Assembly: GCA_964647585.1 (NCBI GenBank)
Contig: CAZYGG010000003.1
Coordinates: 1 to 64,000, forward strand
DNA length: 64,000 nt
Reading direction: 5' to 3'
DNA from: CAJINA01 sp964647585
GTDB taxonomy: Bacteria; Desulfobacterota; Desulfobacteria; Desulfobacterales; CAJINA01
Part shown: piece after piece, positions 18,002 through 25,837 of the stretch
Numbering within the stretch: the first letter of the stretch is position 1
How the letters are laid out: every line of letters starts with the position of its first letter
Notes under the pieces: model-generated
Databases searched by the model: none
Told to the model about the DNA's origin: nothing
What the model saw: the letters and a program-made list of their open reading frames with translations, nothing else
Translations under genes and position numbers: made by a program

Positions 18002-18689
18002 CTTCCGGATTCTCTCCTATAAAAACGTAGCCGGCACCCCAGACTGTCTTGATGAATGCCGGATTTTTGGGGTCATCCCCGAGCTTCTGGCGCAGGCGGC
18101 TCATGGTAATATCCACGGTGCGATTGAAAGCATCCGCGTCCATACCCCGCAGTTCCTGCATGATCTGGTCCCGGTCCATGACTTTGCCGATATTGCGTAC
18201 AAGCAAGTTTAGGGCGGTAAACTCATTGGTTGAAAGATCCACATCCCTTTCATTGACAAACGCTTTGCGCCTTGGAAAATCAACTTGAAGGGACCCATAT
18301 TTCTGGACCGGGGAGGCATCCACCCTGACTGTCCGGCGCAGAACCGTCTGGATGCGCGCCACCAGTTCCCGCGGTTCAAAGGGTTTGGGCAGGTAATCAT
18401 CGGCGCCCAGCTCCAGACCGACGACCCGGTCCATCAACTCACCCCGGGCCGTCAGCATGATCACCGGGACATTACTGTCCTGGCGGATGCGTTTGCACAC
18501 CTCGAACCCACTCATATCGGGCAGCATCACGTCCAGGATCACCAGGTCCGGTTTTTGGGAATGAATCAGCTGCAGCCCCTTTTCCGGATGGGTAACTGAA
18601 AACACCTTATATCCAAAATCGGACAGGTAGTTTTTCAGAAGGTCATTCAGCTTTTCATCATCGTCGATGACAAGAATTTTCTGAAGCAT
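17982..18689 (-). CDS. OmpR/CpxR-family response regulator
   Basis: A 235-residue regulator with an N-terminal receiver domain (acidic DDDE at residues 9-12, phospho-Asp53 in VILDVMLPDM, Lys in DDYLPKPFEPREL). The C-terminal winged-helix DNA-binding domain contains LSTNEFTALNLLVRN and FNRTVDITMSRLRQKLGDDP. The length and layout are those of the OmpR/PhoB class. It is paired by overlap with the sensor kinase downstream and follows the Spy/CpxP-like lipoprotein gene, which is probably among its targets. Palindromic DNA in the 141-base gap upstream (18726-18764) could be a site or an RNA hairpin. Confidence 0.92.
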   Translation of the reverse strand: MLQKILVIDDDEKLNDLLKNYLSDFGYKVFSVTHPEKGLQLIHSQKPDLVILDVMLPDMSGFEVCKRIRQDSNVPVIMLTARGELMDRVVGLELGADDYLPKPFEPRELVARIQTVLRRTVRVDASPVQKYGSLQVDFPRRKAFVNERDVDLSTNEFTALNLLVRNIGKVMDRDQIMQELRGMDADAFNRTVDITMSRLRQKLGDDPKNPAFIKTVWGAGYVFIGENPEDADRTD

Positions 18690-18830
18690 CGGTCTGCTCC
18701 GGTAGTTAATTCATGGTTTGATTTGAAGGCACCGGCATCCATGTATAAGGCTACCGGCGCCTTTATGTCAAACCGGCCAGGGCCGGCGGATATGGACGCT
18801 GCTATTTTGCGGTATGCCGTGACGCACCGG

Positions 18831-19286
18831 CTACCTCCAACAACGCCCTTTCTCGTGTTTCTCTATTTTTTCCGCCAGCAAGGTGCGTTGCTCCGGCGTC
18901 AGCATCTGGTGAAATTCCACCGCGTGATCCATAACAACATCGATAACTTCCTCGATATGGGCACGTTTCTTATCCACCAGCCGCTCGAGATCCGTCCGGC
19001 TTAAAGTTTCAGACCGCACCAGTTCCGCCAGTTCCAGGCGGCCTTTTTCACGCTCCGGCGCCATCTTTTTCCGGCGATCCATGAGATCCGCAGCGATGGC
19101 ATCCAGTTTTTCGTTCTGAGCCGCATCCAGGTTCAGTTCATCCGATATGTGCTTTTTGACCCATTCCACCCGTTTTTCGGGGGTCGCACCGTGATACCCT
19201 GCAAAGCGGCTGTGGCCGCAGGCCGCCAGGATCACAGCCAAGGTTATGAACACGCTAACGCCGATCAGGATACGTTTCTTTTTCAT
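18831..19286 (-). CDS. Spy/CpxP-like periplasmic lipoprotein
   Basis: A 151-residue protein with a lipoprotein signal (ILAACGHS, lipidated Cys about residue 23) and a helical, charged body containing an LTPEQRTLL motif. That motif corresponds to the LTxxQ motif of the Spy/CpxP family and of related periplasmic metal-sensor proteins. CpxP inhibits CpxA, and Spy is a periplasmic chaperone; both are induced by envelope stress. GGAGGAATC before the ATG is a strong ribosome binding site. It lies immediately upstream of the regulator and kinase genes, in the arrangement expected for a feedback inhibitor. Confidence 0.82.
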   Translation of the reverse strand: MKKKRILIGVSVFITLAVILAACGHSRFAGYHGATPEKRVEWVKKHISDELNLDAAQNEKLDAIAADLMDRRKKMAPEREKGRLELAELVRSETLSRTDLERLVDKKRAHIEEVIDVVMDHAVEFHQMLTPEQRTLLAEKIEKHEKGRCWR

Positions 19287-19417
19287 GATTCCTCCTTTTT
19301 AAAAAGTCTGTTTTGTAATCTCGCAGCCGATGGGTCCAGCCGCATGTTGTAGAAGGAACATAAAACAATGTTCGGGGGAATGCTTTTCAGGAAGGTAACA
19401 AGTTGTATCAAATTGTA

Positions 19418-19561
19418 GAAGCACGTCCTGAGCTAAGCCATGAACACAATCTCCGCGTTGGCCGCGAGGTTTAAATCCTCGAAATACCAGATGTATTCCT
19501 CCGGTTTAAATCTCACGTCCGCCTTGACCTTGAGTCCATGGCTTAGCTCGAGACGTGCTTC
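19418..19561. repeat. Dispersed hairpin element, copy C
   Basis: Arms GAAGCACGTCCTGAGCTAAG and CTTAGCTCGAGACGTGCTTC pair almost perfectly over 28 bp. The minus-strand core is GGAGG-AATAC-ATCTG-GTATT-TCGAGG. The arms are unrelated in sequence to those of copies A and E although the core is shared. It ends 30 bases from the 3' end of the isomerase-like gene at 19591. Confidence 0.8.
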
Positions 19562-19590
19562 AGATTAATTTCAACACATCATTATTAAAG

Positions 19591-20499
19591 TTACGAAAAA
19601 TCTTTCATGAAGACGAGGGCTGTTTGGATGTCTTCGTCATTGGTACCTGGTTTGAGTTCAACAACTATGGGAATATTCAGTTTCAGGTGTGGCTTGATGG
19701 CGTTAAAGTCTATCTCGCCGGTGCCGGGCGGCAGGTGGTCCTTGAGACCGAGGGCGTCGTGGAAATGGATTCCAACGAGATTGTCGGCATACTTGTCAAG
19801 CAGGGCTCCCGGTGTCATGATGGTGAGTTTCTCCGCCAGGTGGGCGTGGCCGGTATCGTGCCAGTAACCGACCGGGCCTCCGGAAAATTCGACCAGCAGG
19901 CGTTCGAAATCGTCGCCGCCCGGCAGTTCGTGGTAATGGGCCCGGTTCTCGAGTCCCAGGGTGACACCCTGTTTTTCCGCCACCTGGAGCAACCGGTCCA
20001 GGCTAAACAGCAGGCTGTCCAGGTAGGCCGGTTTCAAAGCGTCCAATTCATTGAGTTTCCGTCCGATAAATGTCTGCGCCTCGGGTGTTATGGTACTGTT
20101 TCCTCTGAAAAACCCATGGAGTTTTTGAATTTCCGCATTCATCTCCACCTTCCCGCAATGGAGTACGACAGCCCCGGCCTCAAGGTCGTTGGCCGTCTCA
20201 ATTGTCCGGGACGTCCAGTTCACCGCCCGCTTGCGCTCTTCTTTATCCGGAGAGGAAAGCAGAAAGAGATCACCGCCCGGCTTCAATTTTTCAAACCGGG
20301 TGGGAAAAGGAAAATAATTGTGGAGACTGGTCACCTGCAAACGTGATTTCAGCAGAGCGTCACCCATACCTGTAAAAAACCGGTCGGTCAGCCGGTATTC
20401 CAGTTCCACCCCCTGAATATCCAAATGCTCCAGATAAGCAATGAAAGCCTCCGGATCATCCATATCCAGTGACCGAAACGAAGTAGATAGTGAAAACAT
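19591..20499 (-). CDS. Sugar phosphate isomerase/epimerase-like TIM-barrel protein
   Basis: A 302-residue protein of the xylose-isomerase-like/AP endonuclease 2 barrel family. Visible barrel motifs include QGVELEYRL near the N-terminus, VVLHCGKVEM, GVTLGLENRAHYHE with the metal-binding Glu, GYWHDTGHAHL with Asp and His, GIHFHDALGLKDHLPPGTG and PIVVELKPG. These give the usual Glu-Asp-His-Glu metal site. Substrates of this family vary (sugars, inositol, hydroxypyruvate), so no specific reaction is assigned. The gene is monocistronic, flanked on both sides by hairpin repeat copies C and D. Confidence 0.82.
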   Translation of the reverse strand: MFSLSTSFRSLDMDDPEAFIAYLEHLDIQGVELEYRLTDRFFTGMGDALLKSRLQVTSLHNYFPFPTRFEKLKPGGDLFLLSSPDKEERKRAVNWTSRTIETANDLEAGAVVLHCGKVEMNAEIQKLHGFFRGNSTITPEAQTFIGRKLNELDALKPAYLDSLLFSLDRLLQVAEKQGVTLGLENRAHYHELPGGDDFERLLVEFSGGPVGYWHDTGHAHLAEKLTIMTPGALLDKYADNLVGIHFHDALGLKDHLPPGTGEIDFNAIKPHLKLNIPIVVELKPGTNDEDIQTALVFMKDFS

Positions 20500-20540
20500 G
20501 TACTCTACGATAATCTTTTTAGATATTTTTTAAACCCGGA

Positions 20541-20681
20541 GAGTCGCGTCACAGGGGGTAGATTTCAGTTCAGGGCAAGGCTTGAGCACTTTTGAAACCG
20601 GAGGCGTAGTGCGCTACTCGAGGATTTCAAAAGTGTGAAAACGCCGCCCTGGGCTAAAATATGCCCCCTGTGACGTGACTC
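20541..20681. repeat. Dispersed hairpin element, copy D
   Basis: Arms GAGTCGCGTCACAGGGGGTA and the complementary CCCCCTGTGACGTGACTC pair closely. The plus-strand core is GGAGG-CGTAG-TGCG-CTACT-CGAGG, so the small hairpin is GTAG/CTAC where copies A, C and E have AATAC/GTATT. The right end reaches the stop codon of the CHAT gene (20681). Confidence 0.8.
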
Positions 20682-23600
20682 TATGAGCCGTCGCCTACTG
20701 TTATGAACGGCGCCCAGAAAATCGGATGCGCATAGCTCGCCACCGTCTTGCCGGTCTTTTCATCCACCATCCCCCGGCTGTCAATCAGCTCCAGCATGGC
20801 GGCCCTGACCGCCCCGGCCCGGGAAAGGGCCCGGTCTGTTTTTTGGTGCCTGAAAATCGCCGTGGTCAGTTTGGCGGCCGAGGTGGTTTCCACCGGCCAC
20901 ATGCTCACCAGGATGGCCCGGGCGCCGGCAAAGAAAAAGGCCCGGCCCAGACCGGAGGCGGCTTCACTGCCCGCGCCATCCGCCGCACCGGTATTGCAGG
21001 CGGAGAGCACGATCCAGTCCGCATTCAACTTCAGCCGAAACACCTCTTCCATGGTCAACAGGCCGTCCTCGTCCTCGCCGGTGATCTGTGGAGAGGTCAG
21101 CGCCAGGGCCGGCTGATCGAGACCGTCAAGATCCCCGGGTACCAGGGCATGGGTGGCAAACGCAATCACTTTCCGGTCGGACAGATCCAGGGTTTTGATC
21201 CGTTTTTCCGAGGCCTGGGTGCCGAGAAAAACGTCTGAAGACAAGTCGGCCCCCAGCGACCCGGCGATGCCCTGGATTTCGCCGGCCGTATCGGGAAGAC
21301 GGCTGAGATCGCCCAGGCGCAGGGAGTTGGCCCCTGCGTTGTCCATATCTGCTTTTTCAGACACCCGGATTCCGCGGACATGTACGGCCACCGGCCGACC
21401 AGCCGTGTCACCCGCAGCCGCATGGATCTCGGCAGCGGGCACCCGGCTGAAAAATGGATCCCCGAACCCGGCGAACGTCATCTGGTCGGTCTGCTCTCCG
21501 GGGAGCGAGCGCAGTCCGGCCAGGACTGACACCGAGGGCAGCCGCGTGATGGCGGCTGTTTTAATCAACCAGGGGCTCTCTTTATAGTTCCCAAAAAGCG
21601 CTGTCCGTCCTTTTCCAGACCGGACGGCTTCGGTCACCAGGACGGAGAACGGCAGGCGTCCCAACGGTCCCTGGGCCACCACAATCAGATTTGCAGTGCC
21701 CTGCCAACCCTTTTTTACCGGCGCAAGCAGTTGCCGGAAAAGGGTGTGTGCCCCAACAAGGTCGAAGGCAGGGATATCACCCAATGTCAGCGGACCGGGA
21801 TCGAGCGCCCGACGCAACTCGGTTACCATGCGCTCAAGGTCGGGGCGCCCCAGTTTGACAACAGCCGTTTTCAGCGGCCCGGAACGGGTAAACGCCCAGA
21901 CGAACGTCCGTAACTCCCCGGGATAGATCGCGATCATCGCCTCATCGGCATAAAGGATCTTTTTAGTGGCAGCGATACTGCTGGCGCCCGGTCGGCGCAG
22001 TTCGAAATACTTTGGAAAACGGGTCTCAATCTCATCCAGAAACGCCTGGCGGGCCCGGGAGAGGATCGCAACCTGCTGCTGCAGGTTTTCGACGGTTGCC
22101 TGGTGATCTCCGCCCGGCGGCATGGCCAGGACATCAAACAAAATACCCTGCAGCGCATCTGTGCGCTGGGACAGATCCTGCTCCTTGCGGGCAAGATCGG
22201 CAAGTTCCGGGTCCAGCCCGGACAAACGCGCGCTAACGGCAGCAATCGCGCTCTGCACGGATCGCCCCCGCAAACGGTCCGCAAGTTTAAACGCCATGTG
22301 GGCCGCCCGGATTCCTTTTTGCTTTTCAAACTGCGTCCCCCGCATATCCATGAGAAGCTCCAGGTAGGTTTCCGCAATGGCCCGGGGCACAACTTTATCC
22401 TTTCCGAAATTCCGTTTCCGGATAATGGGGATGGCCCTGGAAAAATCTTCGTAAGCCGGCTCTACCTGGCCACGGGCATAATAGACCATGCCCCTTAACC
22501 CGAGCCGGATGGCGGTTTTGCGATGGGTCTCCCCGAACCGTTTTTGAAAAACAGGATATGACTTGTCAATATAGGCGGCCGCTTCATCGATCCGACCGAC
22601 TTTTATCAACGCCAGCAATATTTCCGGCTTCAGTGTCAGGAGCCTGTGCTGGTAGCTGTCTTTTTTGAGATACCTGCGGGCCAGATCATACTCGGCCACC
22701 GCCCCGGGAAAATCAGCCCGGCTGCCCAGGACCGATACGAGGAATTGCCGGGCCTTTATAATTGAAAAAGAGTCCGGCGGCAGTCCGGCATTTTCCATCA
22801 GGCGCACCCCGGCCCGGCCCAGTTGCTCGGCCTCTTCGAAACGCTTTTGGACGAGAATCGCTTTCCCCAGGACGATGACGGCCCGGGCCGTAAAATCGCC
22901 CTCCTGGCCGCCCAGGCCCAAGGCTTCCTGTATGGCTTTGCGCGCCTCGATCTCCGCCTCCATCAACCGTTTTTGCCGTATCAGGTTGGCACTGAGATCC
23001 AGGCGGGCATTGATTCCTATCCGCGGGTTGCGATCCACCATGTTCTGCAAACTGTCCAGGCGTTTGCGTAAATAGGGTTCCGCCTGGGCATTCTGGCCCT
23101 GGCTCTGGTAGTACTGGGCTTTGATTCCATTCATCTGGGCTGTCAGCCCATAAGGGTTTGCTTTGCGCTTTTTGCCCTTACGATGAATCTTCTCCGTCAG
23201 GGCAAGGCCGTCGTCCAGATACCTCTCCACCGATTTAAAATCACCCTTGCGGCTGTAATACTTAACCAGTTTCTCATAGTGTTTGATGCGTGGTTTAAGG
23301 GCGAGACTCTCTTCGGTCAGCGTGATGGCCTGGTCAATATTCCCGAACTGGGCCTCTATGTTTCCCATTCTGAACAGGAGGTTAGAATGATGGCGGTCGT
23401 CCTCCGAACTGTACTGCAGGGCAGAGCTTAGGTCCTCCCGGGCCTGGCGGCTGCGTCCGATATTGCTGGCGGCTATGCCTCTTTCACGATAGAAAGCAGC
23501 GAGAACTTCGGGATCGGTTGTTTCCGGGGCGGGGGTCTCGGCCAGCTGCCGGTATCGCCGGGTCACGGCCGGATCGAAAACACCCGGCTGGTCAAGGACA

Positions 23601-23809
23601 TCCAGAATATCTCCGATGCGCCGGGGGGGTGGCTCAAAAGCGTCCTTTTCCATTGAAACCGTAACAGCCCTGGCTTCCTTGACCGACATTTTCTTTTCAA
23701 CGCAGCCGCTGCCTAGGATCAACAGGCCCAGGGCAGCCATAATGATCGACAGATGGAAGCGTGATGATATTCGCTGCGGCGTTAACAAGGTTCCCATTGT
23801 AGGCCTCAT
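20681..23809 (-). CDS. Exported TPR-CHAT (caspase-fold) lipoprotein
   Basis: A 1042-residue protein. The N-terminal signal sequence ends in LILGSGCVEKK, a likely lipidation site near residue 36. Residues about 90-560 are a chain of tetratricopeptide-like helices, and the C-terminal 350 residues are a CHAT domain (caspase fold). The His-Cys dyad is His887 (VIAFATHALVPG) and Cys938 (WIVLSACNTGAADG), followed by the typical GLGRAFFFAGARAILVSMWPV. CHAT proteases include separase relatives and the Craspase protease of type III-E CRISPR, but those are cytoplasmic; here the protein is predicted to be exported. Its promoter contains a nine-cytosine tract (23943-23970). No substrate gene is obvious nearby. 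Confidence 0.87.
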   Translation of the reverse strand: MRPTMGTLLTPQRISSRFHLSIIMAALGLLILGSGCVEKKMSVKEARAVTVSMEKDAFEPPPRRIGDILDVLDQPGVFDPAVTRRYRQLAETPAPETTDPEVLAAFYRERGIAASNIGRSRQAREDLSSALQYSSEDDRHHSNLLFRMGNIEAQFGNIDQAITLTEESLALKPRIKHYEKLVKYYSRKGDFKSVERYLDDGLALTEKIHRKGKKRKANPYGLTAQMNGIKAQYYQSQGQNAQAEPYLRKRLDSLQNMVDRNPRIGINARLDLSANLIRQKRLMEAEIEARKAIQEALGLGGQEGDFTARAVIVLGKAILVQKRFEEAEQLGRAGVRLMENAGLPPDSFSIIKARQFLVSVLGSRADFPGAVAEYDLARRYLKKDSYQHRLLTLKPEILLALIKVGRIDEAAAYIDKSYPVFQKRFGETHRKTAIRLGLRGMVYYARGQVEPAYEDFSRAIPIIRKRNFGKDKVVPRAIAETYLELLMDMRGTQFEKQKGIRAAHMAFKLADRLRGRSVQSAIAAVSARLSGLDPELADLARKEQDLSQRTDALQGILFDVLAMPPGGDHQATVENLQQQVAILSRARQAFLDEIETRFPKYFELRRPGASSIAATKKILYADEAMIAIYPGELRTFVWAFTRSGPLKTAVVKLGRPDLERMVTELRRALDPGPLTLGDIPAFDLVGAHTLFRQLLAPVKKGWQGTANLIVVAQGPLGRLPFSVLVTEAVRSGKGRTALFGNYKESPWLIKTAAITRLPSVSVLAGLRSLPGEQTDQMTFAGFGDPFFSRVPAAEIHAAAGDTAGRPVAVHVRGIRVSEKADMDNAGANSLRLGDLSRLPDTAGEIQGIAGSLGADLSSDVFLGTQASEKRIKTLDLSDRKVIAFATHALVPGDLDGLDQPALALTSPQITGEDEDGLLTMEEVFRLKLNADWIVLSACNTGAADGAGSEAASGLGRAFFFAGARAILVSMWPVETTSAAKLTTAIFRHQKTDRALSRAGAVRAAMLELIDSRGMVDEKTGKTVASYAHPIFWAPFITVGDGS

Positions 23810-23942
23810 GACTATTTCCTGGAGAAAGGACTGCCAAGCGAGCCCCTGCTCAAATCGAGTAAAACGGGTTTTTCAAGAGGGTTGCCAACAGCTCTTCGGG
23901 CGACTGGTCAGGAATATGGGTAAATAAGTTAGCTATCTCTAA

Positions 23943-23970
23943 ATTGTATTGGCCGGGGGGGGGTTGTCAA
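23943..23970 (-). promoter_or_regulatory. Putative promoter with homopolymeric spacer for the CHAT gene
   Basis: On the minus strand: TTGACA (23970-23965), a 16-base spacer containing nine consecutive C (23963-23955), then TACAAT (23948-23943). The start codon lies 134 bases downstream. Gain or loss of one C would change the spacer to 17 or 15 and alter promoter strength. Confidence 0.6.
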
Positions 23971-24001
23971 TCAATTGTTATGAAAAGGGCGCTGAAGGCG
24001 T

Positions 24002-24034
24002 AGAAGCTATCTCAAAAAATGGATTTTGGTTCAA
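24002..24034. repeat. Fragment of hairpin element (one arm)
   Basis: GAAGCTATCTCAAAAAATGG and the following ATTTTGGTTCAA match the reverse complement of the right arm of copy A with one extra A. The rest of the element is missing, so this is a decayed or truncated copy in the gap between the CHAT gene and queD. Two six-G tracts follow it. Confidence 0.65.
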
Positions 24035-24123
24035 AAGGCAGGCGTTTTCCCGGTATCTTATTAAAAGACAATTTGGGGGGCAGTCCCTAATTTTGGGGGG
24101 CGGATTTTCAAGGACGAAAAAGG

Positions 24124-24495
24124 TCACGGAATGTAGGTGGCGCAGGCGTTTTTAGATTCCCAGGCACTTACCCTGGCAATTTTCACCGCCGGGTTGTCCA
24201 GCTGTTTCTCCAGGGAAATCGCAATGTACCGGGCAATATTTTCAGAAGAGGGGGGTACGGACTCACTGAAAAACTCAAGCTCGTTCAGAAATTTGTGATC
24301 AAGAGTCTCCATCACCGCACGAACATGTTTTTTAACGATGCCAAAATCCAGGACAACACCACCGGCATCAAGGGTTTCACCGGCCACGACCACTTCAATC
24401 TTCCAATTGTGACCATGCAGATTTTCACATTTTTCGCCGACCATGGCAAGTTGATGCGCGGCGGCAAAATCGGTTTCGACTTTCAGTTCGTACAT
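24124..24495 (-). CDS. queD: 6-carboxy-5,6,7,8-tetrahydropterin synthase (QueD)
   Basis: A 123-residue enzyme of the 6-pyruvoyl-tetrahydropterin synthase fold. The zinc ligands are His14 (AAAHQL), His27 and His29 (NLHGHNW), the catalytic Cys is Cys23 (KCENL), and the substrate-anchoring Glu is in AWESKNACATY. The length and motif spacing fit QueD, which makes 6-carboxytetrahydropterin from 7,8-dihydroneopterin triphosphate in the queuosine/7-deazaguanine pathway. Other queuosine genes are not present here. It follows dnaJ on the same strand with a 28-base gap, perhaps in one transcript. Confidence 0.88.
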   Translation of the reverse strand: MYELKVETDFAAAHQLAMVGEKCENLHGHNWKIEVVVAGETLDAGGVVLDFGIVKKHVRAVMETLDHKFLNELEFFSESVPPSSENIARYIAISLEKQLDNPAVKIARVSAWESKNACATYIP

Positions 24496-24523
24496 TCCGG
24501 GCTGCCTCCAAAGATCCGACTGA

Positions 24524-25642
24524 TTATCTGGCCACCTTTTCAGCGGCCCCCTTGAAAATGTTTTTCAGCTTGGTGGATATTTTATCAGACTCCAGTTTCG
24601 CGAATTCCTTGAGGAGCTGTTCCTGTTTTTTGGTGAGCCCTGTCGGTGTCTTGATAACCACCTGCATAATCTGGTCACCCCGGCGTCCCGACTGGAGCGA
24701 TGCAATCCCCTCGCCCCGAAAACGGAAAACATCACCGAACTGGGTGCCCTTGGGAATCTTGAGGGTTTTTTCATCTACCAGGGTCAGCACCGTAAGGCTG
24801 TCTCCCAGGGCCGCCTGTACAAAGGAGACGGGCACCTGGCAGATCACATCCGAATTGTCCCGCTTGAAAAATTCGTGGGGTTCCACACTGATGAACACAT
24901 ACAGATCGCCGTGGGGACCCCCCAAGGATCCGGCCTCGCCTTCGCCGTTAAGCCTCAGCCTTGAACCGTTGTCAACACCGGCCGGGATCTTGACCGAAAC
25001 TTTCTTGCTGGCCACCACCTGACCACGTCCCCGGCACTGCTGACAGGGGTGGGAGATGCTTTGTCCGCTTCCCTGACAACGGGGACAGGTGGTCCTTACC
25101 GTAAAAAATCCCTGGCTGCGGGATACCTGCCCCGATCCCTGGCATTGGCCGCAGGTCTCCGGGCTGGTGCCCGGCTCACAACCGCTGCCGTCACAGGTGG
25201 CGCAGGTTTCCGCTTTTTTTACCTCGATTTCAGTTTCAGTGCCAAACGCGGCTTCCATGAAACTGAGATTCAGATCGTAGCGCAGGTCGGCCCCTCTCCG
25301 GGCCCGGCTGCGGCCGCCGCCACCCCCGTTGCTGAAACCGAAGAGGTCTTCAAAAATACTGCCGAAACTCGAAAAGATGTCGTCGAAACCACCAAATCCC
25401 GAAAAACCGGAACCTTCAAGTCCCTGGTGACCGTATTGATCGTATATCTGACGCTTTTGCGGGTCCCGCAACACTTCATAGGCTTCGGACGCCTCTTTGA
25501 ATTTGTCCTCGGCCGACTTGTCGTCCGGATTCCGGTCCGGGTGGTATTTGAGGGCCTGCTTGCGATAGGCCGCCTTCAAGGTGCTTTCATCGGCATCCTT
25601 GCCGACGCCGAGTACTTCGTAATAGTCCTGTTTCGTGCTCAT
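24524..25642 (-). CDS. dnaJ: Chaperone protein DnaJ
   Basis: A 372-residue co-chaperone of DnaK with full type I layout. The J domain (residues 1-70) has the HPD tripeptide in LKYHPDRNPDD. A Gly/Phe-rich linker follows (GFSGFGGFDDIFSSFG). Then come four zinc-finger repeats (CATCDGSG, CGQCQGSG, CPRCQGSG, CQQCRGRG) and the C-terminal substrate-binding beta domains. No dnaK or grpE is in the window, so this copy is separated from the usual operon or is a second dnaJ. Confidence 0.95.
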   Translation of the reverse strand: MSTKQDYYEVLGVGKDADESTLKAAYRKQALKYHPDRNPDDKSAEDKFKEASEAYEVLRDPQKRQIYDQYGHQGLEGSGFSGFGGFDDIFSSFGSIFEDLFGFSNGGGGGRSRARRGADLRYDLNLSFMEAAFGTETEIEVKKAETCATCDGSGCEPGTSPETCGQCQGSGQVSRSQGFFTVRTTCPRCQGSGQSISHPCQQCRGRGQVVASKKVSVKIPAGVDNGSRLRLNGEGEAGSLGGPHGDLYVFISVEPHEFFKRDNSDVICQVPVSFVQAALGDSLTVLTLVDEKTLKIPKGTQFGDVFRFRGEGIASLQSGRRGDQIMQVVIKTPTGLTKKQEQLLKEFAKLESDKISTKLKNIFKGAAEKVAR

Positions 25643-25837
25643 TTAGGATCCTGATTGTTACCGGTATTCCGGTGGTTATTCATCTCCCCGCCCCGATGGG
25701 AACAGTCCCGCTGTGAAAGCCGTCGGCTTTGGTGAAAATTAATGCACATTACCCTGATGTCAACAGGCCCGGAGTGCCCTTTCCGGTAATAAACAACCAA
25801 CGGGAAACGGGTGGCTTTGGGGTTATGCCCTTCCAGT

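Noticed and set aside
19555..20346. 263-codon plus-strand frame opposite the isomerase-like gene
   Set aside because: The opposite strand carries the TIM-barrel motifs; this frame begins inside a hairpin repeat.
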